Origin: Bacteroidetes bacterium HLUCCA01
GTDB taxonomy: Bacteria; Bacteroidota; Rhodothermia; Balneolales; HLUCCA01
Assembly (NCBI GenBank): GCA_001314545.1
Contig: LIHN01000001.1
Coordinates: 1,009,946 to 1,073,945 of the forward strand
Length of the DNA stretch: 64,000 nucleotides
Reading direction: 5' to 3'
Part shown: positions 16,764 to 26,630 of the stretch, piece after piece
How the letters are laid out: each line of letters starts with the position of its first letter
Numbering within the stretch: the stretch's first letter is position 1
Program-made: the position numbers and the translations under genes
Notes under the pieces: generated by a model
Told to the model about the DNA's origin: nothing
The model's input: only the letters and a program-made list of their open reading frames with translations
The model's database searches: none

Positions 16764-19700
16764 TTACTTAATCAGCGTCATTTTGCGGGAATGCACCACT
16801 CCACCGGCCACCATCCTGACAAAATAAACACCGCTGGCATACCTGCGCGCATCGAACTGCACGGTGTGGATTCCCGCCGGGAAGTCGCCCCCGGCCAGGG
16901 TCGTGACCCGACGACCCAGCACGTCAAACACATCGATCTGCACCCGTTCTTCCTGGGGCAAACCGAATCGGATGGTGGTGGTCGGGTTGAACGGATTGGG
17001 GAAATTCTGCCAGAGCGTGATTTCAGAAGGGAGATCCTCAAATTCACCGTTGGGGTTAATCCGGATGACGAAGCGCGATTGAGAGCTGCCGGTCAAGGAT
17101 TTCATGCGAATGACCTCCCCGGGTCGTGGCATCTGAATGCGGACGGGCTCCTCGTAAATCAGACTAAAGGGCCAGTCGTTTTCGCCCAGTTCCGACCAGT
17201 CGATGGCTGCAGCACCGGTTTCGGGCAGGGTGCGCCGAAGCCCGGTCCCATCGCTTCCGCCCTGACGGCCCGTGTAGGGGGATGAGCCTGTGGTGGTGGA
17301 TGAACCCGCGGTGCCGGATGAACCCGTGACGGTATCCGTATCCCGTTGGCCAGAAGGAACATCGAAAGAGGCTCGATCTGCAGCCCGATTATCGCTGCCA
17401 CCGGAGAACTCATCGAACGGAGCGGTACGGTCATCGCGCGACCATCCGACAGGCAGCAGGGTTGCCGCGCTCTCATCGGCCCGTATCCATACCTCCTCAT
17501 GGGCGCGCTTCCAGAATACGCGACGGCTGGTTCGGGTATCCACCAACTCAATGGCCCATTCGCGCGGAATATTGCCCAGCTCCCCTACCGATAACACAAA
17601 ATTACCGTCGGTGCTCACCCCGTTTTCGAAGGCTCCCACATGCACCGGTATTTCCATGATTGAATTGAAACGCCGCGGCAGGGCGTTGATGGTAAAGTCT
17701 TCTTCATCGATGCGGGTGGAAACCGAAACGTAGGTATCGGTCAGGGGAGTCAGGTGCCAGGCATCCAGGTCGTCCACACCTTTGCGGGCATTTTCATCAA
17801 ACATGAGCCAGGCGCTCTGGTATAAGCCATTATTCTCCACGCGGATTTCAATGTGAGGCGGGGCTTCAGCGCGACGCTGCGCACGAAGTTCGTCCATATC
17901 GGCGTGGGTTGCGCCTGCGACCGACGGGTGTGGCGCAGCTGTTGGAGTACCGGTCGCCGCGTTGATGGATGCGCCGGAACCCGAAGCACTGTAGTCGACC
18001 GGAACGCCGGTGCCTGAAGGACCCTGGTCGCCCGCTATGCCCCCATCAGCTACATTTTTTCCGTAAAACGTGCCTCCGGCAACGATGGCATTGCGATTGA
18101 CGCTGAGGGCAGGATTCGCGCCGGTAGCCTTGACCCAGAACGCCTGTCCACGGGCTATGATACCGTCCATGTCATCGCCCACGCTGTTCGACCAGACCCG
18201 GTATTTCGGTCCGCCGGAAGCGTTGGGATCCCAGATGTAAATGGCATTGGATACCGCTGTGCGCGACCACTCCGGACTGTCCCAGTCGAGGTTGTCATCA
18301 TAGGGGTTACCCAGCAGGTTCCAGCCTTCATCGCCCGCGGCCGTATAGGTCAGGGTAAAGTCGAAATCACCGGTCAAGGCCGGCTCATACCCGTCAACGG
18401 AAATATTCAGCGGGAAGCCCACATCGTACCGGGTATCCCCGGGGGTCTGGTCGCCGAAGGCGTAGTACATATACCCTCGGCCCGCTACGGCCTGATCAGC
18501 AATATCGCTAGGTTGTCGCCAGCGCTGGTTGTCGGTTCCGCTCACCGTTTCGTCGTACCAGAGCAGATTGGGGGAAGCCGTGGGATAGGTGGAATACGGG
18601 AAACCCTGGGTGTAGAGTCCGGTAGTGGCGGCGTTGGCAAAGACCTGGTTGTAGGCGGTGTTGGTCAGCGGCAGGGCAACCATGCGCCAGCCGGTGTCCT
18701 GGGTGAAGGTGATCTCAAAGCGGGCCATGGTCAGGGTGTCACCAACCAGGGGCGAGGTGGTCAGGTAGGTGATGAAGGAGCCGTCATCGTTGTACTCGAA
18801 CAGGCTGAGGTGGTAGCGGGTTTTGGGATTGAGTCCGCTGAGGGTGAAGGTGTTGCCGGCGCCTTCATAGGCCACCAAGTTGCCGGTACCGATTTCATCG
18901 GGAGAGCCGCCGAAATTGGCATCGGCGGTGTAAAAGGTGTTAAGCTGGGGATCGGCGTCAACGGCGGTGTCTTCACGGACCAGCACGATGCGGCCGGTTC
19001 CATCGCCGTTGGTCCATTCCAGCTCGATGGTGGTGGCCGTCACGTTGACGAAGGTCAGGTCGCTGGGCTGCACGCCCGGGGGAAGCAAGGCGCCCTTGTC
19101 GCCTCCGGTGATGATGAATCCGGTGCTGGTGAGCGATAACGTCAGGGTATTGGTCGAGGTATTGGCCGCACTGCCCACCAAACAGTTCGTACTGCTGATA
19201 TCGCGGGAAAGGGTCTTGATGTCGTTTTCATCGCCTACGATGTCGCCGTCGGTATACCGGAAGGTTCCGGTGCCGGAAAAACTGCTGACCCCGTTCATTT
19301 CAACAGTCCAGTAGCGAGTGATGTAGTTACCCCCGCCGCACTCGGGATCGGCCTGATTGGTCACGCCCATCTGCACCCATGCGCCGGAGGCAAAGGCGCC
19401 GGTGTCAAAGGTAATGGTGGAGGGGGAATACTCCGGGGTGCCGGTGGTATCGCCCACGGGGAAGTGGTACGACCCGGTGCTGGTTATGAGCCGTCGCAGC
19501 ACGCCCGTGCCGTTGACCACAATCATGCTGGTATCGGCCGGGGTACCCCCTACCGTGGCCGCATCGCCCCAGGTCATGTTCTGGTCGTTCAGGAACAGAT
19601 TACCCCGGTTGAAAATCATCCCGCTGCGTACTTCCGCAGGCTGGTCCAGCGACTTGTCGCCGGGACCGTCCAATTCAATAAATCCGAATGTTGTTCCGAA

Positions 19701-22700
19701 ACTTCCCCCTAAAGACTGTGCCGCCGATCCGGTTAAAATCAGTTTTCCGGTGCCGGGGTCAAAGGCGGTGGCAGAGGCATTGTTCAGCCAGTCGCCGGAC
19801 AGGGAGACATTTCGGTTGTTAACGGTATTGTCAACCACCCCGTCAGACAGGGTTATGCTGCCGTTGATCGTCCAGTCTACATTGGCCTGCGTCCGGGTGC
19901 TGGTTCCGGTCATGATAACGTCATTGTATTGGGTCTGCGTAGGCAGGGTTCCGTTGATGTTATCATAGAACTCGACGGTCCCGCCGGTCGATGGCTGACT
20001 GAACGCGGAATAGTTGCCCCCCGGAAAAACGAACTGATTTCCGGCAGTAGCTTTGATGCGGATGGTCCCCGTACCGCTGACCACCCCGAAATTATGGGCG
20101 AAGGAGTCTTCCAGGTCCAGCACGGCTGTACCGGTGAGTTCCAGCGACTCGGCCAGACGGGTGTTTCCGTTGGTCAGCACGGTATGTCCGGTTGCAATGA
20201 CCACGGGCTCTCCATTGGGAAAGTTGGTGGCCGCAGCGCCGCCGTGACTCACCGTCGACCATGAATTCGGGTCGTTCCAGTTGCACCCACCGGGTACATC
20301 ACAAACGGTGTCCCTGCTGTAGAACGTGGAAACCGTGGTGAATTCATTTTGGTCCCCTGCGGTGTAGTCGCCGGAAATATAGTCTACCCCGCTCAGCGTA
20401 ATCGTATTGGCCGTGGTATTCACCGCGCCGGGAATGCCCCCGAGGGGCGTCCAGTTCGGGAACAAATACCGCCCTCCGCGGTAGAGCGATTCCGTGCCGG
20501 ATACATCGCCCTGCACATAGCTGTACGTATGATTCACACTCAGACCGGCAAACCCGGTTGTACTTACGTTCCAGTAATACTGCAGCAGATTGGTTCCGGC
20601 ATCCCGGTGCGAGGGATGCTTCACGTTCACGGGCTTGATGGTCACCGTACCCGTGGCGGTATTGGCCGTTACATCGATGGTTACCGGGGTATATTTCCCG
20701 AAAACCCCGATCGGGAATTCGAAGGAGGCCGCTCCCGTTGCATATCGCTTCCGCACCCCGCCGTCGCTGAGCACCCCGTTGGAACGCAGGTACCGGGTTG
20801 CATTGTAGCCCGTCACCTCCGCGCCGGTTCCGAACGTAACCTGGCGGTCGTTCATGAGCAGGGAAGTGCCGGTCAGGGTAAGTCGATTGGTAATTTCGAT
20901 GTTGCCGGTGAGGTTGACCGTACCGGTATTGGTGAGGATGACATTCCCAAATGTTCCGTTACCCGCAATCTGCTGGGTTCCGCTGCCATTCAGATCGATT
21001 CCGGCAACGCTGCTGTTACCCGGACTGCTGTGCGTGCCGCTGTTGGTAACATTACCCCGCAGATCGATGCGGTTATCGCCGTCGCCGAGGCTGGCTCCGG
21101 TATGGACGGTCAGCGAGCCATTGATCTGTATGGGACTGGAAGCCAGCTGGGTGAGTACACCCGACGAGGCCACAACCAGATTGTTGAAGGCATTGGTGCC
21201 TGTGAGCGAGCCCGAGATTTCCCCCGCACTGCCGTTGAAGGTGACGGTATTCGCTCCGGCGTTGAACGAGGCAGCCCCGGCGCGGGTGAGTCGACCGCCG
21301 ATGAACAGGTTCAATCCATTGGCATTGTAGGTCGAGCCGTCATCCAGCAGCAGGTTGTTGCCAATTTCCAGATTGTTGATCTGCTGGGTCAGTGTGGCTG
21401 CGTTGGCCCCGTCGTTCTGAACCGTAACATTCCACAAATTGGTGGTTACATCCAGCAGATAGCTCTGATTTCCGGCACCGGTGGGCCTGAACAGCACCGT
21501 TCCTCCGGTCACATTATTGCTGGCCGGTCGAACGTAGAAATCGGCATAGGTTACGCTGCCGCCCCGGTAGAGATGCAGCAGCGAGGTACCACTCATTTCA
21601 AATTCAGAGCCGGCGTTGGTGATTTCGAGCATGCCCCGGGTAGTGGTGGCGGCACGACCGCGGATGCGGACCTCGCCGCCGGTCTGGCGGTAGACCAGCG
21701 AACCGGATACGTTCAGGGTACTCCGGCGAATCTGCCCGTTGACATCGAGCAATCCACCGCTTACGACGATTTCCGGGGTTCCCGCGCTGGCATATTCAAT
21801 GTCGTTGTTGTTGTTGTTGGCCGGATTCCCTACCCGTACGGTTCCGTCAGCCAGCTCCAGCCGACCTCGCAGAATCAGATCGGCGGCGTTGTTGTTGGTA
21901 TAACCAATCCGCACATCGGCGGTGGCGTTATTGACTACCAGGGCAGCGGTACTCGGGATGGTGAACGTCGTTGCGGTGTTGGTAAGCGTTAAAATACCGC
22001 CTCGCGTAATTTCAAAAGTACCGTTGGTAAGAGCCAGAGCGCCGGAGGGGGCCGTAATGGAGCCGCTGTTGCTGAACAGAAGCCGGGGCGACTGTGAGCT
22101 GCCTTTGTCCACTTCCAGTCGGCTGAAGGTATTCGTGCCCGTACCGGAGTATTCGGCGTTGGCCGTACCCAGGAAGGTGAGTTCAATGGTACGCGCCGTG
22201 CTGTTGTTCAAGGCGAGGGTACCGTTGTTGACCAGACTCCCGTGCAGGTTCAGGAAGTGAACCCGATTGGCGCTGTTGTCATAAAAACCGATCTGGGCTC
22301 CGCTGGCGATGGTGGTGTTTCCGAAGATGGTTACTTCACGATTGTTCGAGCCGTTGAAACGGTACCGAAGGCTGCCGGAGTTGACACTCAGATTGCCGTT
22401 GACGGTGAGCGAGGCGGATGCACCGTCGCCAACACGGGTTTGGCGGTTGAGATCCGTTCCGGAAACGGTAACATCGTTGAGAACCGTCAGGTCCAGGTTC
22501 GGCAGGGTGATAAAAGAGCCCGCTCCGCCCGTGTTGACCTCGGTCTGCAGATTGAAGTAGGTGTCGATGGTGGCAATATCGACCGATGATACCGGTATGG
22601 TGTAGTTGGAGCCGGTCCGGTAGTATACCACGGTTCCGTTGTTGAGAAAATCGCCGAAGTCGCCCCCGGGGAAATAGGAGGCCCCGATGCGAAGCGTGCC

Positions 22701-25700
22701 GTAGGTAGGACCGTCAACCACGCCGAGGGTGTGGCCGTTGGTGGCGGCGATGTCCAGGGTACTGCCGTCCAGCACCCGCAGAATGGCGGACAGGGCATCA
22801 TCGCTGTTGATGGTGACGGTGTTGCCGTTGCCTACCACGGCGATGGTATTGGCGCCCGGCACCGAGGAAGCGATGGTTGAACCGGTATGGCTGTCGAGGC
22901 ACCAGGTTGAAAGGGTAAACCAGTCGGAATCAGCACAGCTGTAGTAGATATCCAGGCTGCCGAAGGGGTTGATGACGTTGATATCGGCAGTGGAGTAATC
23001 GCCGGTGATGGCCCCCTCGTACAATACCCCGTCGAAGGTGATAATGCGATTGGTCTGATCAACGGATGCCGGTGTGTTTACAGCCCAGGTATTTGTAGAA
23101 AGGTCGTATCGACCCGGGACCAGCTCTGCCGGGGTCACATTTGCGCCGAGGTCGGCACTCAGGTACTCAAAGGTGAACGATACCTTGGCCGCACCCAGAT
23201 CAAAGCCCGAATCGGTGGCTTTCCAGTAGTAATTCAGCGCATAGGTATTGTCGGTTATGGCAGGGATGGAAGCGTCAACGGGTTTGATGTTGACCGAGCC
23301 GAAGGTAGTGGGATTCACATCCAGAGCAAAAACAGCCGGTGTGTATTTGGTACCCGCGCCAACCGGCCAGGTAAAGGTCAGCTCGTTGTCAAAGATTTTG
23401 GTCACCCCGCCGGCCGAAGCCGTGCCGTTGGTCCGGATGTAGCGATCGGCCGTGGCGCCGGTGATGGCCGCACCCCCGCTGAGGGTGAGCAGGTTCCCGG
23501 CAATATCGAGTATGCGTTGCTGCGTGCCGGTACCGGTAAAGGTGAGGGTACCGTCTACCTGCAGATTGGCCGCGGTGGCGAACGTCACATTGGTTGCTGT
23601 GGAGGTCAGTTCCAGATTGCCGAAGCGACCGCTGCCGTTGCCCGTTATGGTTCGGTTGCCGTTCGGATTCAGCTGCATTTTACCTGTGCCCAGGTGCACG
23701 CCCGACATGGCCAGCGCCCCGTTGACCTCTACCGTTTTGCCCCCGTCGTCCAGGGTCCCGCTGGTAAAGGTCAGATCGTTCCTGACCACCAGCGAACCGG
23801 CCGCTCCGGCAACACGCAGGGTATCGGCCGACTTATCGATGGTGGTGTTGAACAGTCCGCCGTCGGAAATACTCCCGTCCAGGGTCAGCAGCTGCTGGCC
23901 CGAACCGTTGAAGGTTGTGGTGTTGGAGTTAGGATCGTAGGTGGCGCCGGATGCAAGGGTAAAATTGCCCCCGACTGAAACAGCATGATTCGAGGTTGCC
24001 TGAAACACCCCGCTTTGCACCGTGAGGTTATTAAGCACCGTGAGTGGTGCATTCAGACGCACATCGGCCGATCCGCCCCCGGTCTTGATGGTCGTTACGT
24101 TGTAAAAGGGTGCCGTAGAATCCACCGTGAAGTTGGTCGAGCCGTTGGTGGCAATGAACTGCCAGCTGCCCCCGGTGATGTTGTAGTTGATGGGATCCAT
24201 GCGAAAGTCGATGGTAGTACCCCCCACACCGGACGGCTGGGTCACGATGACCTCCCCGCCCGACATCGTGATGGAGTTGTCGGCAAACGGCAGACTGAAC
24301 CGACCCGCCCCTCCGCTTTCGCCCTCCCCATCGGAAATAATGGTCCCGCCTGTAATCACGAAAGCAGCACGGTGCACCCCGGCAAATCCGGTTGTTCGCA
24401 GGGTTGAGGTCCTCAATGTGCCACCCTCCACAACGATCTCAGCGTCAGAGCGATAAATGACTCCCGCAGAATCACGGGTGTTCAACGTCCCGGCAGAGAC
24501 TCTCAGGTTTCCGATAACGGTGAGCCCGGTATTTCCGGTTGCTGAACTGCCACCCGGACTGCCTGCTGTAAGGGTAGCAAAAACCGTGGCCCCATCGATC
24601 CACAATGAGGCGTTCCCGTTGATGAAATAGTCGTTCCCGCCCTCCGTCAGGCTCTCGATTTCAATATTGCTGGTCAGTCGGAGGGTTCCGTTCTGTATAA
24701 ACAGGGCTTTGTCGCTGGTGGGATTATCCCCGGCGCCGATACTCTGATTGTTCCGGCCAAACAACCTGAAATTGGCCGTATTGGTGGAGTTGACGGTCAG
24801 CACATTGGTCTGATCGATGCCCTTATCGACGATCATCCGATAGAAAATGGTTGATCCGAAGGCATCAATCTTGTTATTCTGTGCCCCGGTGAAGCGTACT
24901 TCGGCGCGACCTTGATTGCTGTCTGACAGGTAATTGGGTCCGGACATCCTCGACATGAGAAACGATCCGTTATTCACCAGGTCGCCCCCGATGGTGATGC
25001 TGTTATTTACATCAGCCGCAATGGTTTGCCAGGTACTCTGAGCGCTGATGGTCACGTTGTTCCCGACGGTCGTGGATCGCGCTGTGGTATTGTTTCCCGT
25101 CTGAAACGTAAGCGTTCCGGCCCCGGAGTGCTGCAGGGAAAGGTCATTAAACACCTCCAGATCTGCCGCCTGGGTAAACGTGTAGTTCGAGGCGGTCTCG
25201 TTGCGAAGAATAAGATTCCGGTAGGTCGGAATATCGGTGGGCAGGGTTACGCTGCCTTGCTGGTAATAGGCTACCGTGCCACCGGTTTCAGCGGTGAAAT
25301 AGTTGTAAAAGGTAGCGGGGAAGTAGGCGGTGTTGGGTGAACCGGTGACCACAAAGCGCGTGCGGACCGTTCCGCCACCGTTGAGCGTGGTGAGTCGACC
25401 GGCGGTAAAATTGGCAAAATCCAGAAATCCTCCGGCTTCCACGTTGATGCGGTAGCCGTTGGTTGGCAGGTTGGCCGTAAGCGTGAGGGTTCTGCCGTTG
25501 AGCACTACCAGGCTGTCGAATCGCGAGGGGGATACCGAGCCGGTGAGGGTGGTGCCGGAGGGATCGGTGGTCCAGATGTTGGCATCGCTCCAGTTGCCCG
25601 ACTGATACGAATAAATGGTATTGCCACTGTTGCGGGGGGCTACGGAGACCATATGGGCGACCCAGGGGCGACTTTCGGAAACGGAGGCGTTCCGGTTACC

Positions 25701-26363
25701 GGTATTTCCTGCCGTAGCCCGACTCTCCGCGGCAGCCATTACATTCAGATTGTTATTGATACCACCGGATGTACTCAGATTTTGCAACTGCGTCATCCCT
25801 GCCGGGGTGGTAAGACTGTTCCTCCTGCGTGCGGCATAGAAACCGAGAATAACCGAATTATCGGTTTCAGTGTCTACGGAAAGGGCTGTGGCTGCATTAC
25901 TCGATCCATTGTTCGCAGAAAAGATCAGTTCAACACTGGCCGGATTGGCATTGCGGTATACAACGATAGTGCCGGCATTTCGGGCGTTGGCAGAACTGTT
26001 AAACTGGTACGTAGCCGGATCGCCCGACCGGTAGACCCGATAAAAAAGCGCCTGGGTTACGTTATTGCCCTCATTGGTACGAACAATTTCTATCCAGCCG
26101 TCATCGGTAGGCGTGATGGTAACATTTCTGCGCCAGCTGACCGAAACAATAATGAGGTCCTCCGCTTGCATTCCCCCCGGTAGTGAGAGGGTAATGGAGC
26201 TGGTATTGCTGCCACCGGAACTGTTGCTCGTTGATCCCACCAGCGTGGGCGACTGGGCCAAGGCAGGTACAGCAAGCAACGCAAATAACATTCCAAAGAG
26301 CAGTATCCGGACGGATAGCTGACCTGGTTGACAAGCAGAGACTAAAAAAATACAGTACTTCAC
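16764..26363 (-). CDS. 3199-residue repetitive secreted surface protein (adhesin-like) with T9SS sorting domain
   Basis: A GTG start at 26363 gives a signal peptide ending A-L-A-Q; a shorter start is possible. An N-terminal beta-sandwich-like region is followed by thousands of residues of Asn/Thr/Gly-rich beta-repeats (motifs such as LTVNGNLSV, GSLVNNGTL, TSGT), which suggest beta-helix or filamentous stacks. Two long modules recur, each with RY[IL]R[ST]NG..S.GGV, then KYTP, [NT][IV]TIKPV, Y[YW]W and a cysteine-bearing segment. A fibronectin III-like domain lies near 2430, then from about 2558 the large module shared with the RCC1-repeat protein. The end is a T9SS type A domain (NFPNPFNPTTTIRFGLP, SGVYFVRM, MTLIK). 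It is likely a surface adhesin or matrix protein. Long open frames on the opposite strand are composition shadows. Confidence 0.93.
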   Translation of the reverse strand: MKYCIFLVSACQPGQLSVRILLFGMLFALLAVPALAQSPTLVGSTSNSSGGSNTSSITLSLPGGMQAEDLIIVSVSWRRNVTITPTDDGWIEIVRTNEGNNVTQALFYRVYRSGDPATYQFNSSANARNAGTIVVYRNANPASVELIFSANNGSSNAATALSVDTETDNSVILGFYAARRRNSLTTPAGMTQLQNLSTSGGINNNLNVMAAAESRATAGNTGNRNASVSESRPWVAHMVSVAPRNSGNTIYSYQSGNWSDANIWTTDPSGTTLTGSVSPSRFDSLVVLNGRTLTLTANLPTNGYRINVEAGGFLDFANFTAGRLTTLNGGGTVRTRFVVTGSPNTAYFPATFYNYFTAETGGTVAYYQQGSVTLPTDIPTYRNLILRNETASNYTFTQAADLEVFNDLSLQHSGAGTLTFQTGNNTTARSTTVGNNVTISAQSTWQTIAADVNNSITIGGDLVNNGSFLMSRMSGPNYLSDSNQGRAEVRFTGAQNNKIDAFGSTIFYRMIVDKGIDQTNVLTVNSTNTANFRLFGRNNQSIGAGDNPTSDKALFIQNGTLRLTSNIEIESLTEGGNDYFINGNASLWIDGATVFATLTAGSPGGSSATGNTGLTVIGNLRVSAGTLNTRDSAGVIYRSDAEIVVEGGTLRTSTLRTTGFAGVHRAAFVITGGTIISDGEGESGGAGRFSLPFADNSITMSGGEVIVTQPSGVGGTTIDFRMDPINYNITGGSWQFIATNGSTNFTVDSTAPFYNVTTIKTGGGSADVRLNAPLTVLNNLTVQSGVFQATSNHAVSVGGNFTLASGATYDPNSNTTTFNGSGQQLLTLDGSISDGGLFNTTIDKSADTLRVAGAAGSLVVRNDLTFTSGTLDDGGKTVEVNGALAMSGVHLGTGKMQLNPNGNRTITGNGSGRFGNLELTSTATNVTFATAANLQVDGTLTFTGTGTQQRILDIAGNLLTLSGGAAITGATADRYIRTNGTASAGGVTKIFDNELTFTWPVGAGTKYTPAVFALDVNPTTFGSVNIKPVDASIPAITDNTYALNYYWKATDSGFDLGAAKVSFTFEYLSADLGANVTPAELVPGRYDLSTNTWAVNTPASVDQTNRIITFDGVLYEGAITGDYSTADINVINPFGSLDIYYSCADSDWFTLSTWCLDSHTGSTIASSVPGANTIAVVGNGNTVTINSDDALSAILRVLDGSTLDIAATNGHTLGVVDGPTYGTLRIGASYFPGGDFGDFLNNGTVVYYRTGSNYTIPVSSVDIATIDTYFNLQTEVNTGGAGSFITLPNLDLTVLNDVTVSGTDLNRQTRVGDGASASLTVNGNLSVNSGSLRYRFNGSNNREVTIFGNTTIASGAQIGFYDNSANRVHFLNLHGSLVNNGTLALNNSTARTIELTFLGTANAEYSGTGTNTFSRLEVDKGSSQSPRLLFSNSGSITAPSGALALTNGTFEITRGGILTLTNTATTFTIPSTAALVVNNATADVRIGYTNNNAADLILRGRLELADGTVRVGNPANNNNNDIEYASAGTPEIVVSGGLLDVNGQIRRSTLNVSGSLVYRQTGGEVRIRGRAATTTRGMLEITNAGSEFEMSGTSLLHLYRGGSVTYADFYVRPASNNVTGGTVLFRPTGAGNQSYLLDVTTNLWNVTVQNDGANAATLTQQINNLEIGNNLLLDDGSTYNANGLNLFIGGRLTRAGAASFNAGANTVTFNGSAGEISGSLTGTNAFNNLVVASSGVLTQLASSPIQINGSLTVHTGASLGDGDNRIDLRGNVTNSGTHSSPGNSSVAGIDLNGSGTQQIAGNGTFGNVILTNTGTVNLTGNIEITNRLTLTGTSLLMNDRQVTFGTGAEVTGYNATRYLRSNGVLSDGGVRKRYATGAASFEFPIGVFGKYTPVTIDVTANTATGTVTIKPVNVKHPSHRDAGTNLLQYYWNVSTTGFAGLSVNHTYSYVQGDVSGTESLYRGGRYLFPNWTPLGGIPGAVNTTANTITLSGVDYISGDYTAGDQNEFTTVSTFYSRDTVCDVPGGCNWNDPNSWSTVSHGGAAATNFPNGEPVVIATGHTVLTNGNTRLAESLELTGTAVLDLEDSFAHNFGVVSGTGTIRIKATAGNQFVFPGGNYSAFSQPSTGGTVEFYDNINGTLPTQTQYNDVIMTGTSTRTQANVDWTINGSITLSDGVVDNTVNNRNVSLSGDWLNNASATAFDPGTGKLILTGSAAQSLGGSFGTTFGFIELDGPGDKSLDQPAEVRSGMIFNRGNLFLNDQNMTWGDAATVGGTPADTSMIVVNGTGVLRRLITSTGSYHFPVGDTTGTPEYSPSTITFDTGAFASGAWVQMGVTNQADPECGGGNYITRYWTVEMNGVSSFSGTGTFRYTDGDIVGDENDIKTLSRDISSTNCLVGSAANTSTNTLTLSLTSTGFIITGGDKGALLPPGVQPSDLTFVNVTATTIELEWTNGDGTGRIVLVREDTAVDADPQLNTFYTADANFGGSPDEIGTGNLVAYEGAGNTFTLSGLNPKTRYHLSLFEYNDDGSFITYLTTSPLVGDTLTMARFEITFTQDTGWRMVALPLTNTAYNQVFANAATTGLYTQGFPYSTYPTASPNLLWYDETVSGTDNQRWRQPSDIADQAVAGRGYMYYAFGDQTPGDTRYDVGFPLNISVDGYEPALTGDFDFTLTYTAAGDEGWNLLGNPYDDNLDWDSPEWSRTAVSNAIYIWDPNASGGPKYRVWSNSVGDDMDGIIARGQAFWVKATGANPALSVNRNAIVAGGTFYGKNVADGGIAGDQGPSGTGVPVDYSASGSGASINAATGTPTAAPHPSVAGATHADMDELRAQRRAEAPPHIEIRVENNGLYQSAWLMFDENARKGVDDLDAWHLTPLTDTYVSVSTRIDEEDFTINALPRRFNSIMEIPVHVGAFENGVSTDGNFVLSVGELGNIPREWAIELVDTRTSRRVFWKRAHEEVWIRADESAATLLPVGWSRDDRTAPFDEFSGGSDNRAADRASFDVPSGQRDTDTVTGSSGTAGSSTTTGSSPYTGRQGGSDGTGLRRTLPETGAAAIDWSELGENDWPFSLIYEEPVRIQMPRPGEVIRMKSLTGSSQSRFVIRINPNGEFEDLPSEITLWQNFPNPFNPTTTIRFGLPQEERVQIDVFDVLGRRVTTLAGGDFPAGIHTVQFDARRYASGVYFVRMVAGGVVHSRKMTLIK

Positions 26364-26630
26364 TTAACGTTGAATGAAACGAAACTGACGGATAAGTAAA
26401 CACACGGACTTAAAAGCAGCTGCCCCCCCGTCTGCTAAAACTAATTCAACTAAAAGTACCTATTTAGCCTCTTAAAAATGGATTTTTTGAGAAACCCTAA
26501 TGCTTCCGTACATCGGTGCAGCAAAGAAAAGACTACACCGATGCATAAAATACGCAAGTAATTAACTAACAATAAGTTAAGCCACTTTATTTTTATAAGT
26601 TTTTTCTAACAACATCATCTTTTTTGTTAG

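Noticed and set aside
20349..21992. 547-codon plus-strand open frame opposite the 3199-residue gene
   Set aside because: It is antisense to a clear T9SS protein in a high-GC repetitive region, has no signal peptide or domain, and mirrors the sense-strand repeats.
26606..26630. CTAACAA/TTGTTAG inverted repeat after the S9 gene as a terminator
   Set aside because: Only a 7-bp stem with a long loop, and on the gene's strand it is followed by A-rich rather than T-rich sequence.
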